Assembly (NCBI RefSeq): GCF_002210285.1
Contig: NZ_MWQE01000001.1
Span: 124,001 to 188,000, forward strand
DNA from: Fibrobacter sp. UWR2
GTDB lineage: Bacteria; Fibrobacterota; Fibrobacteria; Fibrobacterales; Fibrobacteraceae
DNA: 64,000 nt
Direction: 5' to 3'
This document shows positions 33,976 to 41,607 of this stretch, in pieces (the stretch's first letter is position 1; each line of letters starts with the position of its first letter). The notes beneath the pieces were generated by a model. It ran no database searches, was not told the origin of the DNA, and saw only the letters and a list, made by a program, of their open reading frames with translations. Made by a program: the position numbers and the translations under genes.

Positions 33976-34200
33976 CTATATTCCGGCGATTTCGACGACT
34001 TTCTTGTTGTTGGTGGAGCCGAGGACGACCTTCACGTCGCGCTTGTGTACCTTGAAATGCTCTGCCAGCAGTTCGCAAATGGCCTCGTTTGCCGCACCCT
34101 CGACGGGCGGAGCCTTCACTTCGACCTTCAGGCTCCCGTCGGGGAGGGGCGTTACGCTTTCGCGCTTGCTCCTCGCATGTACCTTGATATTTACCCGCAT
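33976..34200 (-). CDS. DUF167 (YggU-family) protein
   Basis: A 74-residue protein of the YggU/DUF167 family. The core VEVKAPPVEGAANEAICELLA is the family signature. Its function is not known. It follows the DivIVA gene with 1 base between, a pairing often seen near cell-division genes (yggT/yggU/divIVA neighbourhoods). Confidence 0.88.
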   Translation of the reverse strand: MRVNIKVHARSKRESVTPLPDGSLKVEVKAPPVEGAANEAICELLAEHFKVHKRDVKVVLGSTNNKKVVEIAGI

Positions 34201-34201
34201 A

Positions 34202-34735
34202 TTAGGCGAGAACGTTGCCGCCCATGTTCATGCCTGGAGTGGCTGGCCTTACCTGTGGCGCGGCCGGGGCTTCAAGTTCCTTCTGGTCGTTTTCCATGGC
34301 GGCAAGGAGTTCCTCTTGCCCGCGGATGAGTGCGCGGCAGCGGATAAAGTAGTTGCTTCTGAGCTGCTTGAGCTGTTCGATTTCGGCGCGAAGGTCTTCG
34401 GCCTGCTTCTTGGTGGACTCCACTTCGCGGACCGCCCTGGCTTTGGCCTCGGCGATGATGATTTCGGCTTCCTTCTCGGCGGTCGCTTTCACTTCGTCCA
34501 CGGTGCGCTGCATGGTGATGACGGCATCTTGGATGGTCTTTTCGATTTGACGGTAGTAGTTGACGCGTTCCTCGGCAATCTTGAGCCTCTCGGTCAGGTC
34601 CGTGCGGTTGCGGGAAAGCTGCTCGAACGCGGTCGCTGCTGTTTCCAGGAAGGCCTTGACCTCCTCGGCGTCGATGCCGCCGAATGATTTCTTGTGGAAT
34701 GTCTGGTTGCGGATGTCAAGCGGAGTGAGTTCCAT
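34202..34735 (-). CDS. DivIVA-family coiled-coil protein
   Basis: A 177-residue protein. The N-terminal LTPLDIRNQTFHKKSFGG with GIDAEEVKAFLE is the membrane-curvature-binding domain of DivIVA/GpsB proteins; residues about 35-150 are a long coiled coil. DivIVA proteins gather at poles and septa and recruit partners in division or envelope growth. The C-terminus is a short Pro/Gly tail. It is first in a two-gene unit with DUF167. Confidence 0.9.
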   Translation of the reverse strand: MELTPLDIRNQTFHKKSFGGIDAEEVKAFLETAATAFEQLSRNRTDLTERLKIAEERVNYYRQIEKTIQDAVITMQRTVDEVKATAEKEAEIIIAEAKARAVREVESTKKQAEDLRAEIEQLKQLRSNYFIRCRALIRGQEELLAAMENDQKELEAPAAPQVRPATPGMNMGGNVLA

Positions 34736-34850
34736 TTTGTGCCTTCCGGGGTAAAATCGGTTTCTTCAAGGAAATATAAAATAATTTTTTCTTTTTTTGT
34801 CCTACTTTTGAAATCTCTAGTTATATTAGATAGTGGAGATTGACATAAAT

Positions 34851-35936
34851 ATGGTTGCTCGCCTAAAAAAATTTTGGGATAACCTTGAAACTCTGGAGCA
34901 GAAGCTATTCTGGATTATCCAGGGTGTCTTTATTATCGTTTCGGTGATTGGGACCATTCTTACCGTTGTCGAGAACGTGAACCATGCGGCATAAGTGGTC
35001 TGCCTTCTCAACGTGGTCGTGTGCGTCCTGGTGGCGTTATTCGTGAAAAAGACCGCATCCTATTCGGTCGCCTTTTTCATTGTGATTTTTTACTATTCGT
35101 GCCTGTCTTCACCGCTGCAGTTCTTCTTCTGCGGTGGTACGGCGAGTGCTGCGACATATTACCTGCTGGTAGGTCCCTTCCTCAGTAGCTTTATCGATAA
35201 TCGCCGGATGCGCTTCTTCTCGGCCTTCCTTACGCTTGTTGTCAGTACCGGTGTGTTTCTGGTGGCTTGGCGGCATCCGGACTGGATGTCGATTTACCCG
35301 ACGATTGACATTGTGTATCTGGATTACGTGACGAACTATCTGCTGGTAGGTGTGAGCCTGTTCCTTATCTGCTCGTTTGCGATAAACGCCTATGTGCGCG
35401 AACGTGTCCAGAGGGAAAGCTTGATGAGCAAGCTGGATTACCAGTCCAAGCACGACAGTCTTACCGAACTGTATAATCGCCGTTATGTTATCCAGTACCT
35501 CGAGAACATCGTGTGGCACAGCCGCGAAAAGTTCTACATGTTCATGTTCACTGTCGACGATTTCGATAGCCTGAACGATACCTACGGGCACGTGATGGGC
35601 GACCGCGTCGTGTGCGATGTGGCCCATGCACTGTGGAAGTGTGTCAACGAGGATGTGGGTGAATGTGGTGCCCGCTATGGGGAGGATACCTTCCTTTTCA
35701 TCATGGCGGCCGATTCCGGTGTCGACGCCTTTGTGCGGGCAGATGAATTCCGCGAGAGCATATGGAAGCTTTCCTGGAATATTGATCCGCGCCTGCGTGT
35801 CACCATCAGTGGCGGCCTGGTGCCGTGTCGCGACGAGAATGAGTTCGACCGCGAACGCCTGCTCAAGAAGGTGGATTCTCTGCTCGACAGTTTCAAGTCG
35901 CGTGGCAAGAACCAGGTGCGCACGTTGACTGACTAG
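34851..35936 (+). pseudogene. Membrane GGDEF-type protein split by an in-frame stop
   Basis: Codons 1-47 (from ATG 34851) encode a basic start and a membrane helix (FWIIQGVFIIVSVIGTILTV), then TAA at 34992-34994. The same frame continues at once with GTG and reads 313 more residues: four or more membrane segments and a C-terminal GGDEF-like domain (KHDSLTELYNRRYVIQYL, TVDDFDSLNDTYGHVMGDR). The protein character is continuous across the stop, so this looks like one gene with a nonsense change, or two coupled products restarting at TAAGTG. The active-site loop is RYGEDTF rather than RYGGDEF, so cyclase activity is doubtful even if full length is made. A sequencing error is also possible. Confidence 0.7.
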
Positions 35937-36019
35937 TTCCCGTGCGGATTGGCCTGGTGTTGATAAGTTGTTGATTAATCGAAGATGTTCCTGGGGATAG
36001 CCAAAAGAGGCTGTAAAAA

Positions 36020-36034
36020 AGCCGCTACGCGGCT
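36020..36034 (-). terminator. Minus-strand terminator-like hairpin upstream of rpmH
   Basis: On the minus strand the order is AGCCGC-GTA-GCGGCT followed by TTTTTT, a good intrinsic terminator; on the plus strand no T tract follows. No minus-strand gene reads into it. Confidence 0.5.
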
Positions 36035-36107
36035 CGTAACCCCTTGATATGTGCGGATTTTTTGCTATTTTTGTGGCTCAAAATTTTGCAAAGAAAAAGG
36101 TTTTATC

Positions 36108-36263
36108 ATGAAAAGAACATTCCAGCCTCACAATCGTAAGCGTGTCAACAAGCATGGTTTCATGGCCCGCATGGAAGACCGCTGGGGCCGTGCCGTCCTG
36201 AGCCGCCGTCGCGCCAAGGGTCGCAAGCGCCTCACCATTAGCGATTCCATCTACAAGAAGTAA
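36108..36263 (+). CDS. rpmH: Ribosomal protein L34
   Basis: A 51-residue L34. The conserved [20 protein letters not shown] and GRKRLT are present. An AAAAAGG ribosome site stands before the ATG at 36108, and a longer frame to 36051 is not needed. It leads the classic rpmH-rnpA-yidD-yidC group. No cluster of DnaA boxes was seen nearby, so this is not marked as an origin. Confidence 0.96.
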   Translation: MKRTFQPHNRKRVNKHGFMARMEDRWGRAVLSRRRAKGRKRLTISDSIYKK

Positions 36264-36287
36264 GTCGGGGGGTGGCATATCGCCGCT

Positions 36288-36653
36288 CTGCGCTCTTACC
36301 GGCTGCCAAACCAGCCTGCTTATCGGCAAGTAGCCGTCCAAGGCAAGTTCGTCCGCTCTCCATCGTTATCGATGAGGTGGATTGACAGCCCGGACGGTTC
36401 TTGTCGTTTTTGCTTTTTGGCAAAAAAGAGGAACGGAAACGCCGTATACAGGAACAAGTGCCGCCGTGTCCTTCGCCCGCTGTTCTTCGGGATGGTTCCC
36501 GCGATAGAGAAGCCTGTTTGGGCGATGGTCATCGTGAACGACCCGTCAGATGTGATGACGCCGGACCGCCTCAGGGAATCTGCCCTGAAGATATTCCGCA
36601 AGATGGAATGGAAGGTGCCGGAAGGTGGTTCGGAGAATGCTTGCGAAGGTTAG
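36288..36653 (+). CDS. rnpA: Ribonuclease P protein component, non-ATG start
   Basis: Protein subunit of RNase P, which trims tRNA 5' ends. The family core is KKRNGNAVYRNKCRRVLRPLF, although it is divergent. The only in-frame ATG (36372) would drop the conserved N-terminal strand region, which is plainly present upstream as YRLPNQPAYRQVAVQGKFV. No ATG, GTG or TTG exists in this frame between the rpmH stop (36263) and 36372. CTG at 36288 or ATC at 36279, each after a GGGGGGTGG stretch, are the likely starts. The position between rpmH and yidD supports the identity. It has about 121 residues. Confidence 0.65.
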   Translation: MRSYRLPNQPAYRQVAVQGKFVRSPSLSMRWIDSPDGSCRFCFLAKKRNGNAVYRNKCRRVLRPLFFGMVPAIEKPVWAMVIVNDPSDVMTPDRLRESALKIFRKMEWKVPEGGSENACEG

Positions 36654-36657
36654 GAAC

Positions 36658-36882
36658 ATGCTTGTGGAGGTGCTGGTCGCCCCGATCCGCCTTTACCAGA
36701 TGGTCCATCCGTTCTTTTTTCATGGGGTATGCAGGTTCCGTCCGACTTGCTCCCAGTATGCGATAGAAGCGTTTCGGGTTCATGGCCCTTTCAAAGGTTT
36801 CTATCTTGCTGTTTTTAGGATTTTGAGATGCAACCCATTCTGCAAGGGCGGCTATGATCCGGTTCCGCCCAGGAAGGAATAG
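36658..36882 (+). CDS. yidD: Membrane protein insertion efficiency factor
   Basis: A 74-residue YidD (Haemolysin-type DUF37). The diagnostic CRFRPTCSQYAIEAFRVHG and NPFCKGGYDPVP are present. The ATG at 36658 is chosen because AGGTTAGGA precedes it and the product then begins like other YidD proteins (MLVEVLVAPIRLYQ). It starts 4 bases after the rnpA stop. It assists YidC and Sec in placing proteins in the inner membrane. Confidence 0.93.
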   Translation: MLVEVLVAPIRLYQMVHPFFFHGVCRFRPTCSQYAIEAFRVHGPFKGFYLAVFRILRCNPFCKGGYDPVPPRKE

Positions 36883-36884
36883 AG

Positions 36885-38750
36885 ATGAACAAGAATACCA
36901 TTATCGGTTCCGTACTCATGGCGGTAATCGTCATCGTGTGGATGACGGTGAACGCTTCGAACGAAGAGGCTAGGGCGAAGGCCCGGGCCGCCCAGGCTGC
37001 CAAGAAGGCTGCTGCGGAACAGGTCGCCGATACGAAAGCGCCTTCTGAACTCGTGCTTCCGGTGAATAAGCCCGAAGAGAAGGAACCGCCTGTACTTGGC
37101 GCTCCTGCCGCTGCCCCGAAGGATTCCGCTGCCCAGGCTATTGCCGACAGCGCTGCTTCCGTTGCCGATTCTGTAGCTGCCGCCGATTCTGCTGCCGCAG
37201 TCAAGGCCCCTGCGATTGTCCCGCGCACGGTGACCGTCGAAACCGACAAGTTCATCATGACGCTCTCCAACGAGGGCGGACGCGTCCAGAGCGTTATCGT
37301 GAAGGCCCTGAAGGACAGTGCCGGTAACTTCCCCGAGCTCATCCAGGATACGGCGCTTGGCGCCCTCGACCTCAAGCTTGGCGGTGCCGACCTGAGCGAA
37401 ACCTTTTTTGCTGTCGATGCCCCGGAATGGATTACGGTAGATGCTGATACGAGCGTGGAATTCACGTTTACCGATGCGAACGGAAATAAGGTCGTGCGTT
37501 CTTACGGGTTTACGAAGGCCGGTGCTGCCGTGCGTCAGGTGAACAGGTTTGTCGGGTTCAAGCCCGAAGCCTACGAACTTGCCTGGAAGGGCGGCATGAA
37601 GGAAACGGAAGTCATTCCGCAGGGCAAGAGTGTCGGTGGCGCGAGCTACTTCTTCAGTGAAGTCATCTACAGGAACAACGAGATTACCGAGCGCGAGACG
37701 TTTACTGATGCCATGTCGTTCGACGAGGCCAACTACTACTGGGTGGGCCTGCGCCGCAAGTACGTGGCCATGTCAGTGCAGTTCGATAAGCCTGTCCCTG
37801 CCAAGGTGAAGGCCAAACATATCAATGTTACTGTTGAAGGCCATTCTGACCCCGGTACCTACAGCCTCACCATCGCCGACGAAGTCCGTGCCGATTCCAT
37901 GGCCTACAACCTCATGGTTCTCCCGCTCCAGTGGGACGAAGTTGAAGCCCTCGGCCAGGGCTATGAAAAGATTATCGTGACGGGTTCCAAGTGGTTCCCC
38001 GGTTCCAGTGTGTGGTTCGTGTGGATTTGCAAGTGGCTCCTCAAGCTGCTCAAGTTCTTCTACTCGATTGTCCCGAACTATGCAGTGGCCATCCTCCTCA
38101 TTACGATTATCGTGCGCGCCTTTACGACTCCCTTTACCGTCAAGCAGATGAAGGCTACGCGCGGGCTTGCAGCGCTCAAGCCGCAGATGGACGAGATTAA
38201 CGTGAAGTACAGGAGCGATCCGCAGAAGAAGCAGGCCGCCATGATGGAACTCTATTCCAAGAATGGCGTGAACCCGTTCTCTAGCTGCACGGGCTGCCTG
38301 CCGATGCTGTTCCAGATGCCGATATTCATGGGCCTCTTCTTTGTGCTTGGTCGTGCTATTGAATTGCGCGGCATGCCAGCATTCCTCTGGATTACCGACT
38401 TGAGCAAGAGCGATGTGGTGTGGAGCGGAATTTCCATCCCGTTCATCATGCCTGCGGGCCTTGCTATTCTCCCGTGGATCATGGTCGTGACGACCTACTT
38501 CCAGACGAAGGTCACCATGAGCGGCAGCGCCGGCATGGACCCTGCCCAGCAGAAGATGATGGTGTGGATGATGCCTGCCATGATGTTCGTCTTTAGCGCG
38601 GTGATGCCCTCCGGCCTCGTGCTCTACTGGATTATCAGTAACTTCTGGACCATCGCCCAGTACAAGATCATGAACCGCAACATTGTTGCCGCCAAGCCCT
38701 CTTCTAAGCTCGACGGCAAGAACGTGAAAGACGCTAAGATAGTGAAGTAA
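36885..38750 (+). CDS. yidC: Membrane protein insertase YidC
   Basis: A 621-residue inner-membrane insertase of the Gram-negative type. It has an N-terminal anchor (about 5-23), an Ala/Pro-rich linker, a large periplasmic domain (about 115-360), then five membrane segments of the conserved core with TTPFTVKQMKATRGLAALKP and PLFQMPIFMG-like (CLPMLFQMPIFMGLFF) stretches. It inserts and folds membrane proteins with or without Sec. It begins 2 bases after yidD and is the end of the operon, closed by the hairpin at 38781. mnmE and jag, often next, do not follow. Confidence 0.96.
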   Translation: MNKNTIIGSVLMAVIVIVWMTVNASNEEARAKARAAQAAKKAAAEQVADTKAPSELVLPVNKPEEKEPPVLGAPAAAPKDSAAQAIADSAASVADSVAAADSAAAVKAPAIVPRTVTVETDKFIMTLSNEGGRVQSVIVKALKDSAGNFPELIQDTALGALDLKLGGADLSETFFAVDAPEWITVDADTSVEFTFTDANGNKVVRSYGFTKAGAAVRQVNRFVGFKPEAYELAWKGGMKETEVIPQGKSVGGASYFFSEVIYRNNEITERETFTDAMSFDEANYYWVGLRRKYVAMSVQFDKPVPAKVKAKHINVTVEGHSDPGTYSLTIADEVRADSMAYNLMVLPLQWDEVEALGQGYEKIIVTGSKWFPGSSVWFVWICKWLLKLLKFFYSIVPNYAVAILLITIIVRAFTTPFTVKQMKATRGLAALKPQMDEINVKYRSDPQKKQAAMMELYSKNGVNPFSSCTGCLPMLFQMPIFMGLFFVLGRAIELRGMPAFLWITDLSKSDVVWSGISIPFIMPAGLAILPWIMVVTTYFQTKVTMSGSAGMDPAQQKMMVWMMPAMMFVFSAVMPSGLVLYWIISNFWTIAQYKIMNRNIVAAKPSSKLDGKNVKDAKIVK

Positions 38751-38780
38751 TCCTTTGTAAATTACATATAAAGTTTATAA

Positions 38781-38805
38781 ATCCCGTAATAGTACGGGAT
38801 TTTTT
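38781..38805 (+). terminator. Terminator after yidC
   Basis: ATCCCGTA - ATAG - TACGGGAT followed by five Ts, 30 bases after the yidC stop. Confidence 0.92.
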
Positions 38806-38835
38806 ATATATTTGTAGCCCAAAAGGAGAATAACC

Positions 38836-39336
38836 ATGAAAAAGATTCTGCTGGTCTTACTTTTCCTCTCTGCTTCGGCTTTCGCAGACTTGTACGTGGA
38901 TTCCGTATATACTGGGCCTAAGCATACGTCTGCAATTGGCGAGGAATCGGCTGCCCCGAAGGAAGAATCCGCATGTGTTTCGGGCGAGAAGGATGATCGC
39001 GGTTCGCCTGTCCGTTTCTTTGGAGAAATCGGTTTGCTGGACCTTGGCGTTGGTCTGCGTTTCTATATTGGCGAAACCTGGCACCAGTATATGCAGGTCA
39101 GTCTGCAGTTTGACTGGAATATAATCCGCATTCCGGCTGTATGGCATCTAGGCGGTGAAAACTTCCATGTAATCCTAGGGTACTCGGCTAACGTAGCTGC
39201 GGCAGCCTATAGTCTGTTCTCTACGGCTTTTATTTTTGGCCTGAACTATGATATCAATAGGCACGTAGGCTTTAATGCGGAGGTGCTGTTGTCCGCACCG
39301 ACTAGCATTTTACTTGATGTGCAGTTGGCTTTCTAG
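38836..39336 (+). CDS. Small exported protein, outer-membrane beta-barrel-like
   Basis: A 166-residue protein, family not recognised. The signal peptide is about 1-17 (ends SASAFA). A Lys/Glu-rich segment follows (about 30-60), then alternating beta strands (RFFGEIGLLDLGVGLRFYIG, YMQVSLQFDWNI) and a C-terminal LLDVQLAF ending in phenylalanine, as in outer-membrane beta barrels. AAAAGGAG precedes the ATG. It is transcribed alone, between two terminators. Confidence 0.6.
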   Translation: MKKILLVLLFLSASAFADLYVDSVYTGPKHTSAIGEESAAPKEESACVSGEKDDRGSPVRFFGEIGLLDLGVGLRFYIGETWHQYMQVSLQFDWNIIRIPAVWHLGGENFHVILGYSANVAAAAYSLFSTAFIFGLNYDINRHVGFNAEVLLSAPTSILLDVQLAF

Positions 39337-39380
39337 TTCCATTGCGGCGGGTCAGTCTCGATTGAAACTTTGCCCTTAGT

Positions 39381-39400
39381 GCCCCTGCGGGGGCTTTTTT
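39381..39400 (+). terminator. Terminator after the 166-residue exported protein gene
   Basis: Short GC-rich stem GCCCC-TGC-GGGGGC followed by a T7 tract, 45 bases after the stop. Confidence 0.85.
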
Positions 39401-39538
39401 TGTCGTTTGCAAAATCCTGTGACTTTGTATACGGGAATCTTGCAGGCTGAAAATTGCCTGTTTTATTTTCTTCAGAATAAATTATTTTATAAGAAAAGGG
39501 AAGGGACCCTTTAAAAAATGGGAAAAAAGGAGAAAAAA

Positions 39539-40504
39539 ATGAGACGTTTGGGTGTTAGGGTGCCGCTACTGGTGCTGGCGGCTTTTTTGGCCACTTTCAT
39601 GGTGGCATGCTCGCAAGAAGAGACTTCGCCGACCGGGCCGCAAGGCGAAACCGGCGAAAAGACTGGACCGCAGGTGTCTGGCGATAAGCCGGAATATTGT
39701 GGGGATAGGGAGGTAATTTATCATCACGATACGGTCACTATCTTCCGCGATACGGCGGAAAGGGTGATTGAAAAAGAGGGGAGTTCCTATACATCGTTCG
39801 TGTACAGGGATACGGCCGGCGCAATCGATACGGTGACCAAATATTCGTCACAATTGAAGTGTGATGTCGGGGAGAATGATTTTTCGTGTCGATATTCTTC
39901 GACTGACCCTATCCTGATTCCCATAGAAGGTCCATTGATTTCTTATGACCCTATGGAATACGAGATTATGGTTATAGATACTGTCCATTGCCATGTCACA
40001 ATTACGGATACGGTTGTCAAGGATACGTTCTACAAGGATTCGTACAGCTTCAAACACGATACGACGTTTATCAATTACGGCGAAAGCCGCATGACCGACT
40101 ATATCCCGCCAGAGCGCGTCTATGAACCGGGCGAATTCCCGTTCGATTCTACCGAGTTACGGGACTTCTTCGATACCCTGGATGTGAGCGATTCTCTGCT
40201 GGGAGGCAAGAACCACCTTGAAATCAATTCGGAATTGCATTTTCACGGGTTTCCGCTGACGGTCCGGGAACAGGTACAAATCGGTGTCATCGTCAAAGAC
40301 AAGATAATTTCGGATGTGAAATGGCCGGAGAAGTGGGGCCCCCAAAAACATTATTACCAAATTGAAAGAGATAACACGCTAGAAGCAGATACTACGGTTA
40401 CCTGGACTCTGGAATATACTCATTATGAGGGGGGACAGGAGGAGAAAGATTCCATCCAGGTAACCACTTTGTTTAAGACCGCTCGTTTGACGTCTGGGGA
40501 GTAG
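39539..40504 (+). CDS. Lipoprotein of unknown function
   Basis: A 321-residue lipoprotein. The lipobox FMVAC is near residue 26, followed by a low-complexity linker (SPTGPQGETGEKTGPQ). The rest is rich in Asp-Thr-Val repeats (RDTAERVIEK, YRDTAGAIDTVTK, DTVHCHVTITDTVVKDT), as in many Fibrobacter surface lipoproteins. The ATG at 39539 is chosen because AAGGAG lies 6 bases upstream; the frame to 39518 adds seven residues. No domain is recognised. Confidence 0.65.
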   Translation: MRRLGVRVPLLVLAAFLATFMVACSQEETSPTGPQGETGEKTGPQVSGDKPEYCGDREVIYHHDTVTIFRDTAERVIEKEGSSYTSFVYRDTAGAIDTVTKYSSQLKCDVGENDFSCRYSSTDPILIPIEGPLISYDPMEYEIMVIDTVHCHVTITDTVVKDTFYKDSYSFKHDTTFINYGESRMTDYIPPERVYEPGEFPFDSTELRDFFDTLDVSDSLLGGKNHLEINSELHFHGFPLTVREQVQIGVIVKDKIISDVKWPEKWGPQKHYYQIERDNTLEADTTVTWTLEYTHYEGGQEEKDSIQVTTLFKTARLTSGE

Positions 40505-40530
40505 AACCTCCGGCATCTCACGAGCTCTCG

Positions 40531-40564
40531 CCACCACGGCATGCTTACGCTATGCCGCTTGTGG
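40531..40564. repeat. Long hairpin between convergent genes
   Basis: GGCAT / ATGCC stem with outer CCAC / GTGG pairing around a 9-base centre. It lies in a 158-base GC-rich gene-free stretch between two convergent genes. It lacks a T tract; it may be a repeat element or a weak bidirectional stop. Confidence 0.4.
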
Positions 40565-40662
40565 CTCACGGAGACCGCTCGCGCTTCACTCGGGGATTAA
40601 ATTACTCCGGTAGGCGCTCGCTCTCGCCTCGACGTCTCAGGATTAGAATCTAAAGTGACGGG

Positions 40663-41604
40663 TTACTTGTACTCGTCGCCTTCGAGGGGCTTGCCGAGCA
40701 GCTTGTACTTGGTCTTGATGGCTGTGCGCAGTAACGGCCAGCCGACCTTGTCGAAAGCGCCTTCCCACAGAAGGTCAGCCTTGTGCCGCAGCGGGGAGTC
40801 TACCGCAGTCGGGAGCCACTCTTCCTTGAAATCGTGGGCGAGCCCTGCCTGCTTGACAATTGCCGCATAGTCGGTGTTGAGCGCGTCCTTGGCGCCCATG
40901 CGGATAAAGTACACCTTCTCGTCGAAATTGAATCGGCGCTGCAGGAGTTTCCGTTTGATGAATCCTGCTCCCTGCTCGATAAGTTCCCTTGCGGAGAACA
41001 GCGCCTTGCCATCGGTGGGGTAGAGCGCTTCCATGCGGACTTCGGCTTCCACGAACTTTTCGCTGAGCCCCACTTCCATGTGGCGTACGGTACTCAGGAA
41101 GTCCTCCTGTTCGGGAGTCTCGAAGAGGTGCATGAAGAACGCTCCGAGTGCGGGCTGCTTCATGTAGAGGAAAAATGATTGCAGGTGCGGGTAGATCTCG
41201 TTGCTGCTGGTGAGCGAGACGACGTCTGCCGTACTCTTTTCCGCTTCGGCAAAGAACTTCTCGAAGTTGTTCTGGAAGTAGACGATGGAATCGTTCAGCA
41301 CGAGCAGTCTGTCCAGGTTGCCCATGGATTCCTGCGCGACTCCTGCGGTGGGATTGTTTACCTTGAGCTTGAGGTAACGGTGCCACATGCCGAAATCGAA
41401 ACCGTGGTTCTGTGTGAGGAACAGTTCGATATCGTTGTCGGCGATGAACTTGTAGGTCTCTTCGGAAAGTTCGCGGTCGTTTGTCAGGAGTACCACGTGA
41501 AAATCTGTCGCCGCCAAGTGCCTGAGTGCAAACCGCACGTAGCCGGGAAGGTCTTTCCCGGTCTGGTAACTGGCATAGAGCGCGATTTTCTTGTAGCTAG
41601 GCAT
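40663..41604 (-). CDS. Rhamnan synthesis protein F (RgpF)-like glycosyltransferase
   Basis: A 313-residue protein resembling the RgpF family, which assembles rhamnose-containing cell-surface polysaccharide. Features visible are KKIALYASYQTGKDLPGYV at the start, VVLLTNDRELSEE, NHGFDFGMWHRYL and LLVLNDSIVYFQNN, a pattern typical of these enzymes (Gly-Phe-Asp-Phe-Gly and Asn-Asp-Ser). No signal peptide or membrane helix is seen. It starts 3 bases after the rnr stop, so it is the last gene of the long minus-strand run. Confidence 0.75.
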   Translation of the reverse strand: MPSYKKIALYASYQTGKDLPGYVRFALRHLAATDFHVVLLTNDRELSEETYKFIADNDIELFLTQNHGFDFGMWHRYLKLKVNNPTAGVAQESMGNLDRLLVLNDSIVYFQNNFEKFFAEAEKSTADVVSLTSSNEIYPHLQSFFLYMKQPALGAFFMHLFETPEQEDFLSTVRHMEVGLSEKFVEAEVRMEALYPTDGKALFSARELIEQGAGFIKRKLLQRRFNFDEKVYFIRMGAKDALNTDYAAIVKQAGLAHDFKEEWLPTAVDSPLRHKADLLWEGAFDKVGWPLLRTAIKTKYKLLGKPLEGDEYK

Positions 41605-41607
41605 GTA

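Noticed and set aside
35937-36107. Replication origin next to rpmH
   Set aside because: rpmH often lies near dnaA and oriC, but no dnaA gene and no cluster of TTATCCACA-type boxes is present here.
39640-39690. Collagen-like repeat in the lipoprotein at 39539 (TGPQGETGEKTGPQ)
   Set aside because: Only a few Gly-x-y units, too short for a collagen-like domain; treated as a linker.
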